Origin: Bacteroidota bacterium
Lineage (GTDB): Bacteria > Bacteroidota > Bacteroidia > M30B66
Direction of reading: 5' to 3'
Assembly: GCA_027483445.1 (NCBI GenBank)
Contig: JAIXUS010000038.1
Coordinates: forward strand, 1 to 64,000
Length of the DNA stretch: 64,000 nucleotides
This document shows, piece after piece, positions 17,401 to 25,018 of this stretch (position 1 is the first letter of the stretch; each line of letters starts with the position of its first letter). The position numbers were made by a program, and so were the translations under genes. The notes beneath the pieces were generated by a model that saw only the letters and a list, made by a program, of their open reading frames with translations, ran no database searches and was not told the origin of the DNA.

Positions 17401-19609
17401 CATTTTCCTGTGGGACTTCGACAACGGCGTGATTACTTCAGGAGCGGGCGCAGGCCCTATTCAGGTGTACTGGGAAACGCCAGGCCCCAAAAACATCCGG
17501 CTACGTGTGCAGGAAAATGGTTGTGAGTCGATAGAAGAAGTAAATGTGGTATTGGTAAACCCTATTCCACAAAACAGTTTTACGGCGAGCAGTCCGGTGT
17601 GTATCGGGGAGCCATCCACCATTGTGTACACCGGCGATGCCTTGCCTAATGCCGCATATACCTGGACCTTCGATGGAGGCACGGTGCTTTCGGGAGCCGG
17701 CGATGGACCATTTTTAGTGCAATGGGACACACCCGGGCCTAAAACCATAACCCTTGACTTAAGCCAATTTGGCTGCCCCAGCCCACAAAGCACCCAAACT
17801 GTTCAGGTGAATCCAATCCCAACTTCGCCTTTCGTTACTACGGGGCCTGTTTGCGTGGGAAGTCCTTCTACGGTAACCTATACCGGAAGTGCCGGAGCCT
17901 TGGGTAGCTACAGCTGGAACTTCGATGGCGGTATCATCCAATCGGGTTCCGGAAATGGTCCATTTCAGGTAATCTGGAACACTCCGGGCATTAAGAACTT
18001 AACACTCAGCGTAATTGAGAATGGTTGCGCTTCGCTGCCCAGCAACGGGACGGTTGAAGTGATTCCTTTCCCAACCTCAACCTTTACGGCCAACCCATTG
18101 GCCTGCGAGGGCTACAGCACCACGGTAACCTTTACCGGCTCGGCCTTACCCACGGCTACCTTCGACTGGAACTTCGATGGGGCCCAGGTGATTTCAGGCT
18201 CCGGGGCTGGGCCATACCAAATTACGTGGCCGGTAGCCGGTCCCAAAACGCTTACCTTAACTGTTGATCAGCAGGGCTGTCCATCGCCCGAAAGCCAGGT
18301 GCTGATTAACGTAGCGCCTACACCCGAAGCTTATGCAGGCGAAGATCAGATGGTTTGCCCCGGCGACACCTTTACGCTTGGCGGTTTGAGCTCACCCGGT
18401 TACGCTTATTCCTGGGTGCCTTCAGCCGACATGCTCAACGGCACCGTTTCCAATCCACAAGTGGTTTTGGAGAACATGACCGATGAAATTCAGTCTATCC
18501 AATTTGTACTCACCACAACCTTAGGAAACTGCTCGGCGCTCGATACTGTGGTGGTTTTGGTTCGACCAATGCCACAAGCGGCCTTTAATGCGCCTGAAGG
18601 CTTGTGTTTAGATGGAAATTCGACCGACTTTGATTTGGTGGGCAACTTCTCGCATACGGCTGCGATTAACTGGTCGTTCGGGCAGTTTGCCAGTCCGCAA
18701 AACTCAACCGAGGAAGACCCTCAAAACGTGAGTTTTTTAACCACCGGCGTGCATTACATCACCGTAACGGTGGAGGACGATGGCTGCAATAGCCCGGTTT
18801 ATACCGATTCGATTGAGATTTACGCCATGCCGATTGCCAGCTTTAATGGCAGCAACCTTGAGGGCTGTCCGCCGTTGAGACCTGAGTTCTTCAATTTCAG
18901 CTCCGACATGGATTTGGATTACAACTGGGACATGGGCGATGGCGGAAGCTACACCAGCTTCTTGCCAATTCACAGCTATCAGGAGAGTGGCCAGTACACG
19001 GTTACCTTAACAGTTACAACCGCACAGGGCTGTTCGGCAAGCTATTCGGCCCACTCGATGGTGAATATTTACCCGGAGCCACAGGCCGGGTTTAGCGTGA
19101 ATCCTGAGGTGCTGACTACGGCGCATCCTTTGGCACAAATCACCGACGAGTCGAGTGGAGCCATCACCTGGGAGTACAATTTAGGCGACGGAACCCTGAG
19201 TTATGAGCGGAATCCTGAGCACTTGTACCTCACGCCATCCGATTACACCTTAACGCAGCGGGTAACCAACCAATTTGGTTGCTCCGATACGGCGGTTTAT
19301 CAGCTCAAGGTGGAGCCGATTATGACATTCTACATACCCAATGCCTTCACGCCGGACGGCGATGGAACCAATGAAATTTTCAAGTGCTACGGCTTAAACA
19401 TTGAGGATTTCCGCATGGAGATTTACAACCGCTGGGGCGAGATGGTTTTTGAGTCGAACGACATTGACTATGGTTGGAATGGTCGTTTATTTAACCAGGA
19501 CGACCGACCGATGTCGCAGATGGATGTATATGCGGTGGTGGTTTATGTGCGCGACAGTTTTGAGAATCCACCACGACGGATCGACCACCGGGTTACTTTG
19601 GTTCGCTAA
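14444..19609 (+). CDS. Giant choice-of-anchor-L, PKD-repeat, CHU_C (T9SS type B) surface protein
   Basis: 1721 residues, signal peptide to about residue 24. Next comes a choice-of-anchor L domain (about 40-265; LNSGVIITSGHINVAPG, EFDFVPQSDFVSFRYVFASE). A Calx-beta-like domain follows (about 280-380; GCTSAEVTFSR, TPLPGSITIPAGQTTASVT). Then a short SprB-like repeat and ten tandem 84-residue PKD/Ig-like repeats (about 450-1291). Three further PKD-like domains lead to a type B sorting domain of about 90 residues (FYIPNAFTPDGDGTNEIFK ... IYNRWGEMVFES). It is probably an adhesin or gliding-related filament on the cell surface. The end overlaps the convergent phosphopantetheinyl transferase gene by 17 bp. 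Confidence 0.93.
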   Translation: MNRRWNWLIVWILLLSGIGKMHAQLTTQGNTVVSANALVNNIIGTGVTFSNATYTGRPVAVGTFNGAASNIGLNSGVIITSGHINVAPGPNNNGGATFSNNGPNIPELETLAQSTTFDGAILEFDFVPQSDFVSFRYVFASEEYNEYVCSEFNDAFAFFISGPGITGTENLAVVPSTTTPVTINTINNGSVGALGSITNSPCVLGNSMYFVGNTLNTVQYDGWTTVLTAQRTVIPCQTYHIRMMIADGADDIFDSAVFLEENSFSSDVFNISVSTFFNDSTIYEGCTSAEVTFSRPDADPVPLTINYTVGGTATMGTDFTPLPGSITIPAGQTTASVTINGFADGVNEGTETIILNAITPCGNIPQIIFLSEKPTVVVDAPDGAICNGAGPVTLTATASGGIQPYTYAWDNGSTSNSIIVNPSTTTSYTVIATDFCGTTAMDQPVVNIADVPTASINAPPFVCSGVGVPVNYTGTAAPSATYIWDFDDASSVSSGSDQGPYTVVYDSSGLKTITLQVIENGCASNVVSTQVMVNPTPTADFVVDPIACAGQTVTITYTGTGTDGGGYGWGFPGGVIITGGRRGPFEIRWDSVGVFGVTLTVTENGCTSPGNEVFVNVQPTPTSTFSVETPVCVGEPSTITYNGTASSTATYNWNFAGGTIQSGSGAGPYEIVWSTPGTKTLFLSVTENGCTSNITSMQVVVNGIPQANFTVASPVCAGVPTTATYTGNANNNATYNWNFGSANVQSGSGQGPYTLSWPNAGTYPVSLQVTRNGCTSPPFTANVTVFAIPTAPFTVESPVCVGESSTINYTGGLGQGATFTWDFSGGQILSGLGGGPYEIYWDNPGTKQISLSVTSPDGCPSPPTLVPVIVNPTPTSTFTAETPICLNETSTINYTGSGNPGAQYNWDFNGGIVQSGGGQGPYEIQWNTPGIKTITIQVTENGCVSPPTTQQVNVQPLPTGFFTAASPVCAFSTTTIVYSGNAQPNAIFLWDFDNGVITSGAGAGPIQVYWETPGPKNIRLRVQENGCESIEEVNVVLVNPIPQNSFTASSPVCIGEPSTIVYTGDALPNAAYTWTFDGGTVLSGAGDGPFLVQWDTPGPKTITLDLSQFGCPSPQSTQTVQVNPIPTSPFVTTGPVCVGSPSTVTYTGSAGALGSYSWNFDGGIIQSGSGNGPFQVIWNTPGIKNLTLSVIENGCASLPSNGTVEVIPFPTSTFTANPLACEGYSTTVTFTGSALPTATFDWNFDGAQVISGSGAGPYQITWPVAGPKTLTLTVDQQGCPSPESQVLINVAPTPEAYAGEDQMVCPGDTFTLGGLSSPGYAYSWVPSADMLNGTVSNPQVVLENMTDEIQSIQFVLTTTLGNCSALDTVVVLVRPMPQAAFNAPEGLCLDGNSTDFDLVGNFSHTAAINWSFGQFASPQNSTEEDPQNVSFLTTGVHYITVTVEDDGCNSPVYTDSIEIYAMPIASFNGSNLEGCPPLRPEFFNFSSDMDLDYNWDMGDGGSYTSFLPIHSYQESGQYTVTLTVTTAQGCSASYSAHSMVNIYPEPQAGFSVNPEVLTTAHPLAQITDESSGAITWEYNLGDGTLSYERNPEHLYLTPSDYTLTQRVTNQFGCSDTAVYQLKVEPIMTFYIPNAFTPDGDGTNEIFKCYGLNIEDFRMEIYNRWGEMVFESNDIDYGWNGRLFNQDDRPMSQMDVYAVVVYVRDSFENPPRRIDHRVTLVR
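15791..18316 (+). repeat. Ten tandem 84-codon repeats inside the giant adhesin
   Basis: Ten consecutive units of about 252 bp encode a repeating pattern: P-x-P-T-x-x-F-T-x-x-x-P-V-C near the start, T-Y-x-W-x-F-x-G-G in the middle, G-P-Y-x-I-x-W-x-x-P-G-x-K, then E-N-G-C. The two cysteines (unit positions 14 and 72) occur in every unit and could form a disulfide. The units differ at many positions, so this is an old expansion and not a recent slippage product. Confidence 0.85.
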
Positions 19610-20237
19610 GGATTTGGCAGGAAGTAGTAAATACGAGCAGCTCTCCATTGTCGAGAGAAATGCTGTTTAGAGAAAATCTTCGCTGGTATTCGTTAAAGCT
19701 AAAATTCAGGTGGAAAGGTTCGCCTGAAAGGTGTGGAAGCTCCTCAACAATCATTGATGTTTTGAATAAAAGCTGGCGTTTTCCCCATGATTTATACACC
19801 GATTCCTTGGCACCCCAAAGCAGTTGGCGGCCGAATTGCGGGTTAGAATGTGCGTCAATCATTTTCAATTCTGACTCATGAAAAACCCGTGGAGCCACTT
19901 GTATTAGCGAGGGTCGATTGGCTTCAACATCGATTCCGGGCTCGTGTTTAGAGGCAAGGTGTATTGCTAAAAATCGGTTAGAGTGACTAAACGAGATACC
20001 CACTGGAAAATCAAGCAAAAATGGCTTTCCCAGTGGATTGTAATTAAGCCTTACAGGCTGATGAAAGATCGACTCAAGCACTTGATTTCGAAGCACCGAG
20101 AGTTCATTTTTACGCTCCGCAGCGGAGGAGAAAGAAAATTTTGGAATTGCTGCAACGAAAACCCGCGAGTCATCATCCTGAAACACACAAGATGGATGTG
20201 CAGAGATTCGGTTCCAGAGAAATGGGGGAAGATTCAT
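19593..20237 (-). CDS. 4'-phosphopantetheinyl transferase superfamily protein
   Basis: A 214-residue Sfp-like enzyme that would move the phosphopantetheine arm of CoA to a serine of a carrier protein. The three family motifs are visible: NPLGKPFLLDFPVGISFSHS (67-86), GIDVE at 101-105 (Mg-binding Asp and Glu) and WGAKESVYK at 141-149 (catalytic Glu and Lys). Length is in the Sfp range, not the short AcpS range. No polyketide or peptide synthase lies nearby, so it may serve the fatty-acid carrier protein or a distant cluster. It sits between two giant T9SS genes and overlaps the first by 17 bp at its 3' end. Confidence 0.88.
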   Translation of the reverse strand: MNLPPFLWNRISAHPSCVFQDDDSRVFVAAIPKFSFSSAAERKNELSVLRNQVLESIFHQPVRLNYNPLGKPFLLDFPVGISFSHSNRFLAIHLASKHEPGIDVEANRPSLIQVAPRVFHESELKMIDAHSNPQFGRQLLWGAKESVYKSWGKRQLLFKTSMIVEELPHLSGEPFHLNFSFNEYQRRFSLNSISLDNGELLVFTTSCQILSEPK

Positions 20238-20267
20238 TTTTCGCTACGAGTGTCGCACATTTTTCTG

Positions 20268-20275
20268 TAAATTTG
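20268..20275 (+). promoter_or_regulatory. Putative -7 element of the second CHU_C gene
   Basis: TAAATTTG is a perfect TAnnTTTG match 18 nt before the ATG at 20294. The -33 element is poor: TTCG at 20240-20243 is 24 nt away, farther than usual. Confidence 0.4.
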
Positions 20276-20293
20276 AAAGCTTTATTTGGTTTT

Positions 20294-23200
20294 ATGAAAA
20301 AACCCTTTACTTTTCGGTCTATACAATTAGGTTTGTTGCTTTTAGCAACTGTGCTGTTTTCCGATTTGCGCGCCCAGTTTGCGGTCGACACATCGCTCAG
20401 TCCAACCGGATACATCAATAACCTTGTTGGTTTAGGGGTGTCTTATTCCAACGTTCAATTTCAAGGAGATGGTCAGGCGATCGGTTTCTTTACAGGAGCA
20501 GCTGCCTCACTTGGATTCAACTCGGGTATAATTTTAGCGACCGGACTTGCAGCAGAAGCGGCAGATCCATTTACATTTGGTGACATTGGAGGTTTAACCA
20601 GTATTCCTGAGCTTACCAACATTGTTCCTGTAAGCCCGAACTGTGGAGGACAGATACAAGACGGTGTAGTTCTTCAATTTGATTTCGTTCCACAATCCAC
20701 CCCGGTTTCTTTTAGCTACATTTTTGCTTCAGCAGAATACCCAATGTATGTTTGCTCGCAGTTTAACGATGCATTCGCGTTTCTGATTAGCGGGCCCGGT
20801 ATTGTTGGTCAGCAGAATTTGGCTTTAGTACCCGGCACCAACGACCCGATTACAATCAGTACAATCAATGACGGTAATGTGGGGGGAGCGGGCACAATTA
20901 ACAATGATCCATGCATCCTTACAAACTCACAATACTACAACACCACTCCTCCGGCCGATATTAATTACGGAGGATTTACCGATGTGCTGACGGCTGTGGC
21001 CGATGTAATTCCATGCTCGACTTACACACTGAAGTTGCTTTTGGCCGATTATTGCGATGGCGGTTTAAGTTCAGCGGTTTTCCTGGAGGCTAACTCCTTT
21101 GGAGCTGCACCCATTGCGATTCAGCAAACTACTCTCAATGGCGATTCAACCACTTACGAAGGCTGTGCACCGGCAACTTTGGTATTTACGCGCCAAAACC
21201 CCGACCCTTTCGATTATGTGTTTCCTTTCACACTATCGGGAACGGCAATCAGTGGTGTAGATTATACTCCTGTGCCGCCTTCAATCACCATACCAGCGGG
21301 GCAAACTTCCGTTACACTCGACTTAAATGCAATTCCTGATGCCATTACAGAAGGCCAGGAAACCATTGAATTAAGCTATCAGACTATTTGTGGTGTTATC
21401 TCAACGATTGTTTACATCGAAGAGCCTCCAAGTATGTCAGTTACACCTGGCCCGGCGCCAACGATTTGCGATGGTCAGGGTCCGGCCACAATTACAGCTG
21501 TAGCCGGAGGTGGAGTAATGCCATTTACCTATTCATGGTCGAATGGCTTACCCAATGGGCAAACCCAAAATGTGAATCCAACAGTTACAACAACCTACAC
21601 TGTCACGGCCACCGATTTTTGTGGCACTACTGCAACCGCTGATGTTACTGTAAATGTAAACGACACTCCGGATGTGCCCACATTAAGCACAATAACAGCG
21701 GTTTGTGAAAATGAAAATATCAATGTTACGGCGAGTACTTCATCACCAACGGCCACATTGGTATGGTCGGGGCCAAACGGATTTTCGCAGAATAGCGGAT
21801 CGAGCATTCAGTTTAACAATGTGAATGTGAGCAATGGAGGAACGTATAGCGTTTTTGCCTCCGAATTTGGATGCAACTCTGCACCGGCTGTCTTCAATCA
21901 AATTGTAAACCCTCGCCCTGTAATCACAGCCATCAGCTCAAACTCACCGGTTTGTGAGGGAACACCGTTGAATCTCGTTGCCACAGTAACGCCCTTCAAT
22001 GCTACTGTGAATTGGGCAGGGCCCAACGCCTTTAATGCAGTAGGAGCCACTCCAACTATCGCCTCCACACCCATGAATGCGGCAGGTCCTTATTCGGCAT
22101 CTGCCACCCTAAACGGTTGCGATGCCTTAGTTGATCAGGTGATTGCTGTGGTGGTAAACGATTCACCGGAAGCCCCAACCGTTACGGCTCCTCAAACGAT
22201 TTGTTCAGGCTTCGACCTCAACCTAAGCACAACTACCGTTGCCGATTTGTACAGTTGGAGCGGTCCGGTTGGGTTTTCGGCCAATACCCCAAACACTATT
22301 CGCCCTGCGCTCACACCGGCAATGGCTGGCGTTTACACACTGGTAGTGGTTAGCAATAACTGTCCAAGTCCTCCAACAAACGTAAACGTAGGTGTGATTG
22401 ATGCTTCATTTACTCCGGTAATTGTTTCCAATAGCCCTGTTTGTGCCGGTGAAACCTTAAGCTTCAGCACGCCTGTTGTTAATGGAGCATCGTACTTCTG
22501 GAGTGGCCCCAATGGCTTCACCAGCGGAGACTTGTTTTTCGACTTTAACAATTCATCAATCGACATCGAAGGAGCCTACAACCTTTATCTGGTGATCGGA
22601 CAATGTACCTCTTCTACAAATACGTCTCTTGCCGATGTGGTTCCTACACCGGTTTCAGATGCAGGTTTAGACAACGCCACCTGCTCTATGATTCCCTTGC
22701 AGATTGGTGCTGCCCCGATACCGGGTTATCAATATTCATGGTCGCCTATCGAGGGGCTTAACTTTGCCAACATCTCCAATCCAACCGTTTTGTTGAGCAA
22801 TCTCGGCGGGGTAGCTGAAGAACAGGAGTTCATTGTAACTACAACATTCGACGGTTGTCAAAGTAAAGACACCATTCTGGTAACCATTAACCCACAACCG
22901 GTAGCTTTCTTTGAAACACCAGAGCCACAGTGTTTTGAAAATCATTCTTTCAATTTTGAGGGTGATGGTGTTTTCCTTACCGACAATCCCCGTTTTGTGT
23001 GGGACTTTGGTCCGCTTTCCTTGCCCGACTCTTCGGCTGAACGCAATCCAAGCGATGTGAGGTTCCCGTCAACCGGAATTCATCTTGTTCGACTCACCAT
23101 TATCGATCTCGGTTGCGAATCGCTGCCATATACCGGAACAGTGAAGGTGAACGAAATGCCGGTTGCCAACTTCGAACCGAGCGATGTAGCGGTGTGCCAG

Positions 23201-23932
23201 CCTGCCATTATTCAGTTTAATAACCTCAGTACCGGTGATACGCCGCTTGACTACAGTTGGGACTTTGGGAATGGAAGACTGAGCAATTTGCCTGAGCCCC
23301 AAATTATGTACTCCGAAAGTGGAAACTTTGATGTTAAGCTCCGCGTGAGCACGGCGTATGGCTGTACGAATGAATACATGATTAGCGACCTAATCACCGT
23401 TAATCCGTCGCCGGTTTCAGCCTTCAATTTATTCCCCGGAACCTTGATTTCGCTTACTAGTCCGCACATTGAGCTTACCGACTTTTCTGTAAATGCCTCA
23501 GAATGCATCTATGTTATCGGCAACGATAGTGTGTTCAGCTTTAACACAGAATACACCTTTACCGATACCGGCACATACGAAATAGCGCAGATTCTGACCA
23601 ATGAGTTTGGCTGCGTCGATACTTCGATGAAAACAATACGCGTAGATTTTGGATATAAGGTTTACATACCAACCTCATTTACACCGAATAATGATGGCAA
23701 GAACGACTTCTTCCGCATTTACGGAGAAGACATCTCAAGGGCAGAAATCAGAGTATTTAACCGTTGGGGTGAGTTGTTGTATACCTCATACGATTTTGAA
23801 AATGGTTGGGATGGCACCTCAAGGCTCAGCAATACTGCGGCCCCGGGTGGAGTTTACCTGTATGTGATTAATCTTGTGGATAGAAACGGCAACAAGTTCG
23901 ATTACGATGGTACTGTAACCATTCTTCGATAA
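20294..23932 (+). CDS. Choice-of-anchor-L, Ig-like, CHU_C (T9SS type B) surface protein
   Basis: 1212 residues. ATG 20294 is chosen because it begins the signal peptide (MKKPFTFRSIQLGLLLLATV ... DLRAQ) and follows a -7 element; an in-frame extension to 20141 would cover the neighbour's promoter and lacks signal character. The layout parallels the 14444 protein: choice-of-anchor L (LGFNSGIILATGLA, QFDFVPQSTPVSFSYIFAS), Calx-beta-like domain (TPVPPSITIPAGQTSVTLD), a SprB-like unit, then about four Ig-like domains with the WSGPNGF motif in place of the 84-residue repeats. Two or three PKD domains and a type B sorting domain (VYIPTSFTPNNDGKNDFFR) end it. Probably a surface adhesin. Its last ~430 residues closely resemble the minus-strand protein at 34155. 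Confidence 0.93.
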   Translation: MKKPFTFRSIQLGLLLLATVLFSDLRAQFAVDTSLSPTGYINNLVGLGVSYSNVQFQGDGQAIGFFTGAAASLGFNSGIILATGLAAEAADPFTFGDIGGLTSIPELTNIVPVSPNCGGQIQDGVVLQFDFVPQSTPVSFSYIFASAEYPMYVCSQFNDAFAFLISGPGIVGQQNLALVPGTNDPITISTINDGNVGGAGTINNDPCILTNSQYYNTTPPADINYGGFTDVLTAVADVIPCSTYTLKLLLADYCDGGLSSAVFLEANSFGAAPIAIQQTTLNGDSTTYEGCAPATLVFTRQNPDPFDYVFPFTLSGTAISGVDYTPVPPSITIPAGQTSVTLDLNAIPDAITEGQETIELSYQTICGVISTIVYIEEPPSMSVTPGPAPTICDGQGPATITAVAGGGVMPFTYSWSNGLPNGQTQNVNPTVTTTYTVTATDFCGTTATADVTVNVNDTPDVPTLSTITAVCENENINVTASTSSPTATLVWSGPNGFSQNSGSSIQFNNVNVSNGGTYSVFASEFGCNSAPAVFNQIVNPRPVITAISSNSPVCEGTPLNLVATVTPFNATVNWAGPNAFNAVGATPTIASTPMNAAGPYSASATLNGCDALVDQVIAVVVNDSPEAPTVTAPQTICSGFDLNLSTTTVADLYSWSGPVGFSANTPNTIRPALTPAMAGVYTLVVVSNNCPSPPTNVNVGVIDASFTPVIVSNSPVCAGETLSFSTPVVNGASYFWSGPNGFTSGDLFFDFNNSSIDIEGAYNLYLVIGQCTSSTNTSLADVVPTPVSDAGLDNATCSMIPLQIGAAPIPGYQYSWSPIEGLNFANISNPTVLLSNLGGVAEEQEFIVTTTFDGCQSKDTILVTINPQPVAFFETPEPQCFENHSFNFEGDGVFLTDNPRFVWDFGPLSLPDSSAERNPSDVRFPSTGIHLVRLTIIDLGCESLPYTGTVKVNEMPVANFEPSDVAVCQPAIIQFNNLSTGDTPLDYSWDFGNGRLSNLPEPQIMYSESGNFDVKLRVSTAYGCTNEYMISDLITVNPSPVSAFNLFPGTLISLTSPHIELTDFSVNASECIYVIGNDSVFSFNTEYTFTDTGTYEIAQILTNEFGCVDTSMKTIRVDFGYKVYIPTSFTPNNDGKNDFFRIYGEDISRAEIRVFNRWGELLYTSYDFENGWDGTSRLSNTAAPGGVYLYVINLVDRNGNKFDYDGTVTILR

Positions 23933-23955
23933 GCTTCCCTAATAAAAAGGGCAAG

Positions 23956-23993
23956 AAAGCACCCAAAAGATACCGTTCTTTTGGGTGCTTTTT
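23956..23993 (+). terminator. Rho-independent terminator after the second CHU_C gene
   Basis: AAAGCACCCAAAAGA (23956-23970) is the exact reverse complement of TCTTTTGGGTGCTTT (23977-23991), a 15-bp stem with a 6-nt loop and a T run. It lies 24 nt after the stop codon. Confidence 0.88.
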
Positions 23994-24185
23994 CGTTGAG
24001 TCCACAGCGTATTGTTGAGCAAGAGTATTTCCTGATTGTTTTTCCTATGCCCTTAGGCAAAGCCGTGATGCCATCAGCCTTTGGCGATTAACATTAGGAA
24101 TGAACCTGAACACCTCTAAACCCGCTGAAAACGATAGAATTACCCAGAGCAGCGGTACGTTTTAATAGAAATCAATCCAGTCTGA

Positions 24186-24926
24186 TTATTCGATTTCGGT
24201 AGAAAGGGCAGCCTTTAATTCACGAAGAGCATTTTCCTTTTGAAAGAAGTGGGCCGAGACAACACCATCCATTCTGCACTCTTTGAAGAGGCGTTCATAC
24301 TCATCCACAGACTGAAATCCGGCAGAGGCCAATACCGGTAAATTAGTCACTGCTCTGACTTTGCTGAAGACATCAAACACAATTTCGTGGTCGCCGCGAT
24401 TGATGGCAGAAACCAGAATTTCGCCGGCGCCACGCACCTCAATCATCCGAATCCAATTGTAGAGATCAATCTCTGTTCTCGACTTGCCGCCGTTGAGATA
24501 GACCTTCCAAGAGCCAAACGTAAGCCTCGTATCCACCGCCACGAGCAGAGCTTGCTTCCCGTACTGCGTAGAAATTTTGTTCACTAAATCGGGGTAACGC
24601 ACTGCAGCGGAGTTTACATAAATCCGTGGAGCTCCATACTTGAGCAAATCTTCTACATCGCGAATGGTATGGACACCTCCGCCAAAAACAAACGGAATTT
24701 GTAGGCGGGTTTTCAAATCTTTCAGAAAGCGTGGCAGATTTCTTCTTCGCTCCGAAATCGAGGTTACATCCATAAAAATTATCTCATTGGCACCGGCCGC
24801 TTCATATTCTAAAGCCTTAGCCAGAGCCTGAGTGTAATCGTTAACGTGTCGCGTATCGGCAGTGGTAGCCTGTCCGTCGGCTGTGTAGATACTAGGAATG
24901 AGGCGTTTGCCTAAAAGTGGTTCCAT
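24186..24926 (-). CDS. HisF-like TIM-barrel protein lacking the first catalytic Asp
   Basis: 246 residues, aligned by eye over its whole length with HisF, the cyclase half of imidazole glycerol phosphate synthase. Family marks: KRLIPSIYTADG (7-18), FMDVTSISERR (51-61), PFVFGGGVHTIRDVEDLL, YVNSAAVRYPDLV, LLVAVDTR (D132) and RGAGEILVSAINRGDHE. The Asp matching Asp11 of Thermotoga HisF is Tyr14; the second catalytic Asp (Asp130 there) is kept as Asp132; the Asp of the SIDRDGT loop is Asn176. No hisH or other his gene is near. It is therefore probably a paralogue with another role, possibly like the HisF/HisH relatives in sugar amidation clusters. ATG 24926 is preferred because HisF similarity starts there. 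It is divergent from the peptide transporter at 25019. Confidence 0.8.
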   Translation of the reverse strand: MEPLLGKRLIPSIYTADGQATTADTRHVNDYTQALAKALEYEAAGANEIIFMDVTSISERRRNLPRFLKDLKTRLQIPFVFGGGVHTIRDVEDLLKYGAPRIYVNSAAVRYPDLVNKISTQYGKQALLVAVDTRLTFGSWKVYLNGGKSRTEIDLYNWIRMIEVRGAGEILVSAINRGDHEIVFDVFSKVRAVTNLPVLASAGFQSVDEYERLFKECRMDGVVSAHFFQKENALRELKAALSTEIE

Positions 24927-25018
24927 GAATGATTCCAAAAGTACATGGAAAACCCTTGCTTTCATCCTGATTCCCCAAAAAGCCACCTTTTGTATTACAT
25001 TCGCCAAACCTTCGTGTT

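Noticed and set aside
15791-18316. Regular repeats that could suggest a CRISPR-like or satellite array.
   Set aside because: The period is about 252 bp, the repeats are in frame and diverged, and they encode PKD/Ig-like protein domains.
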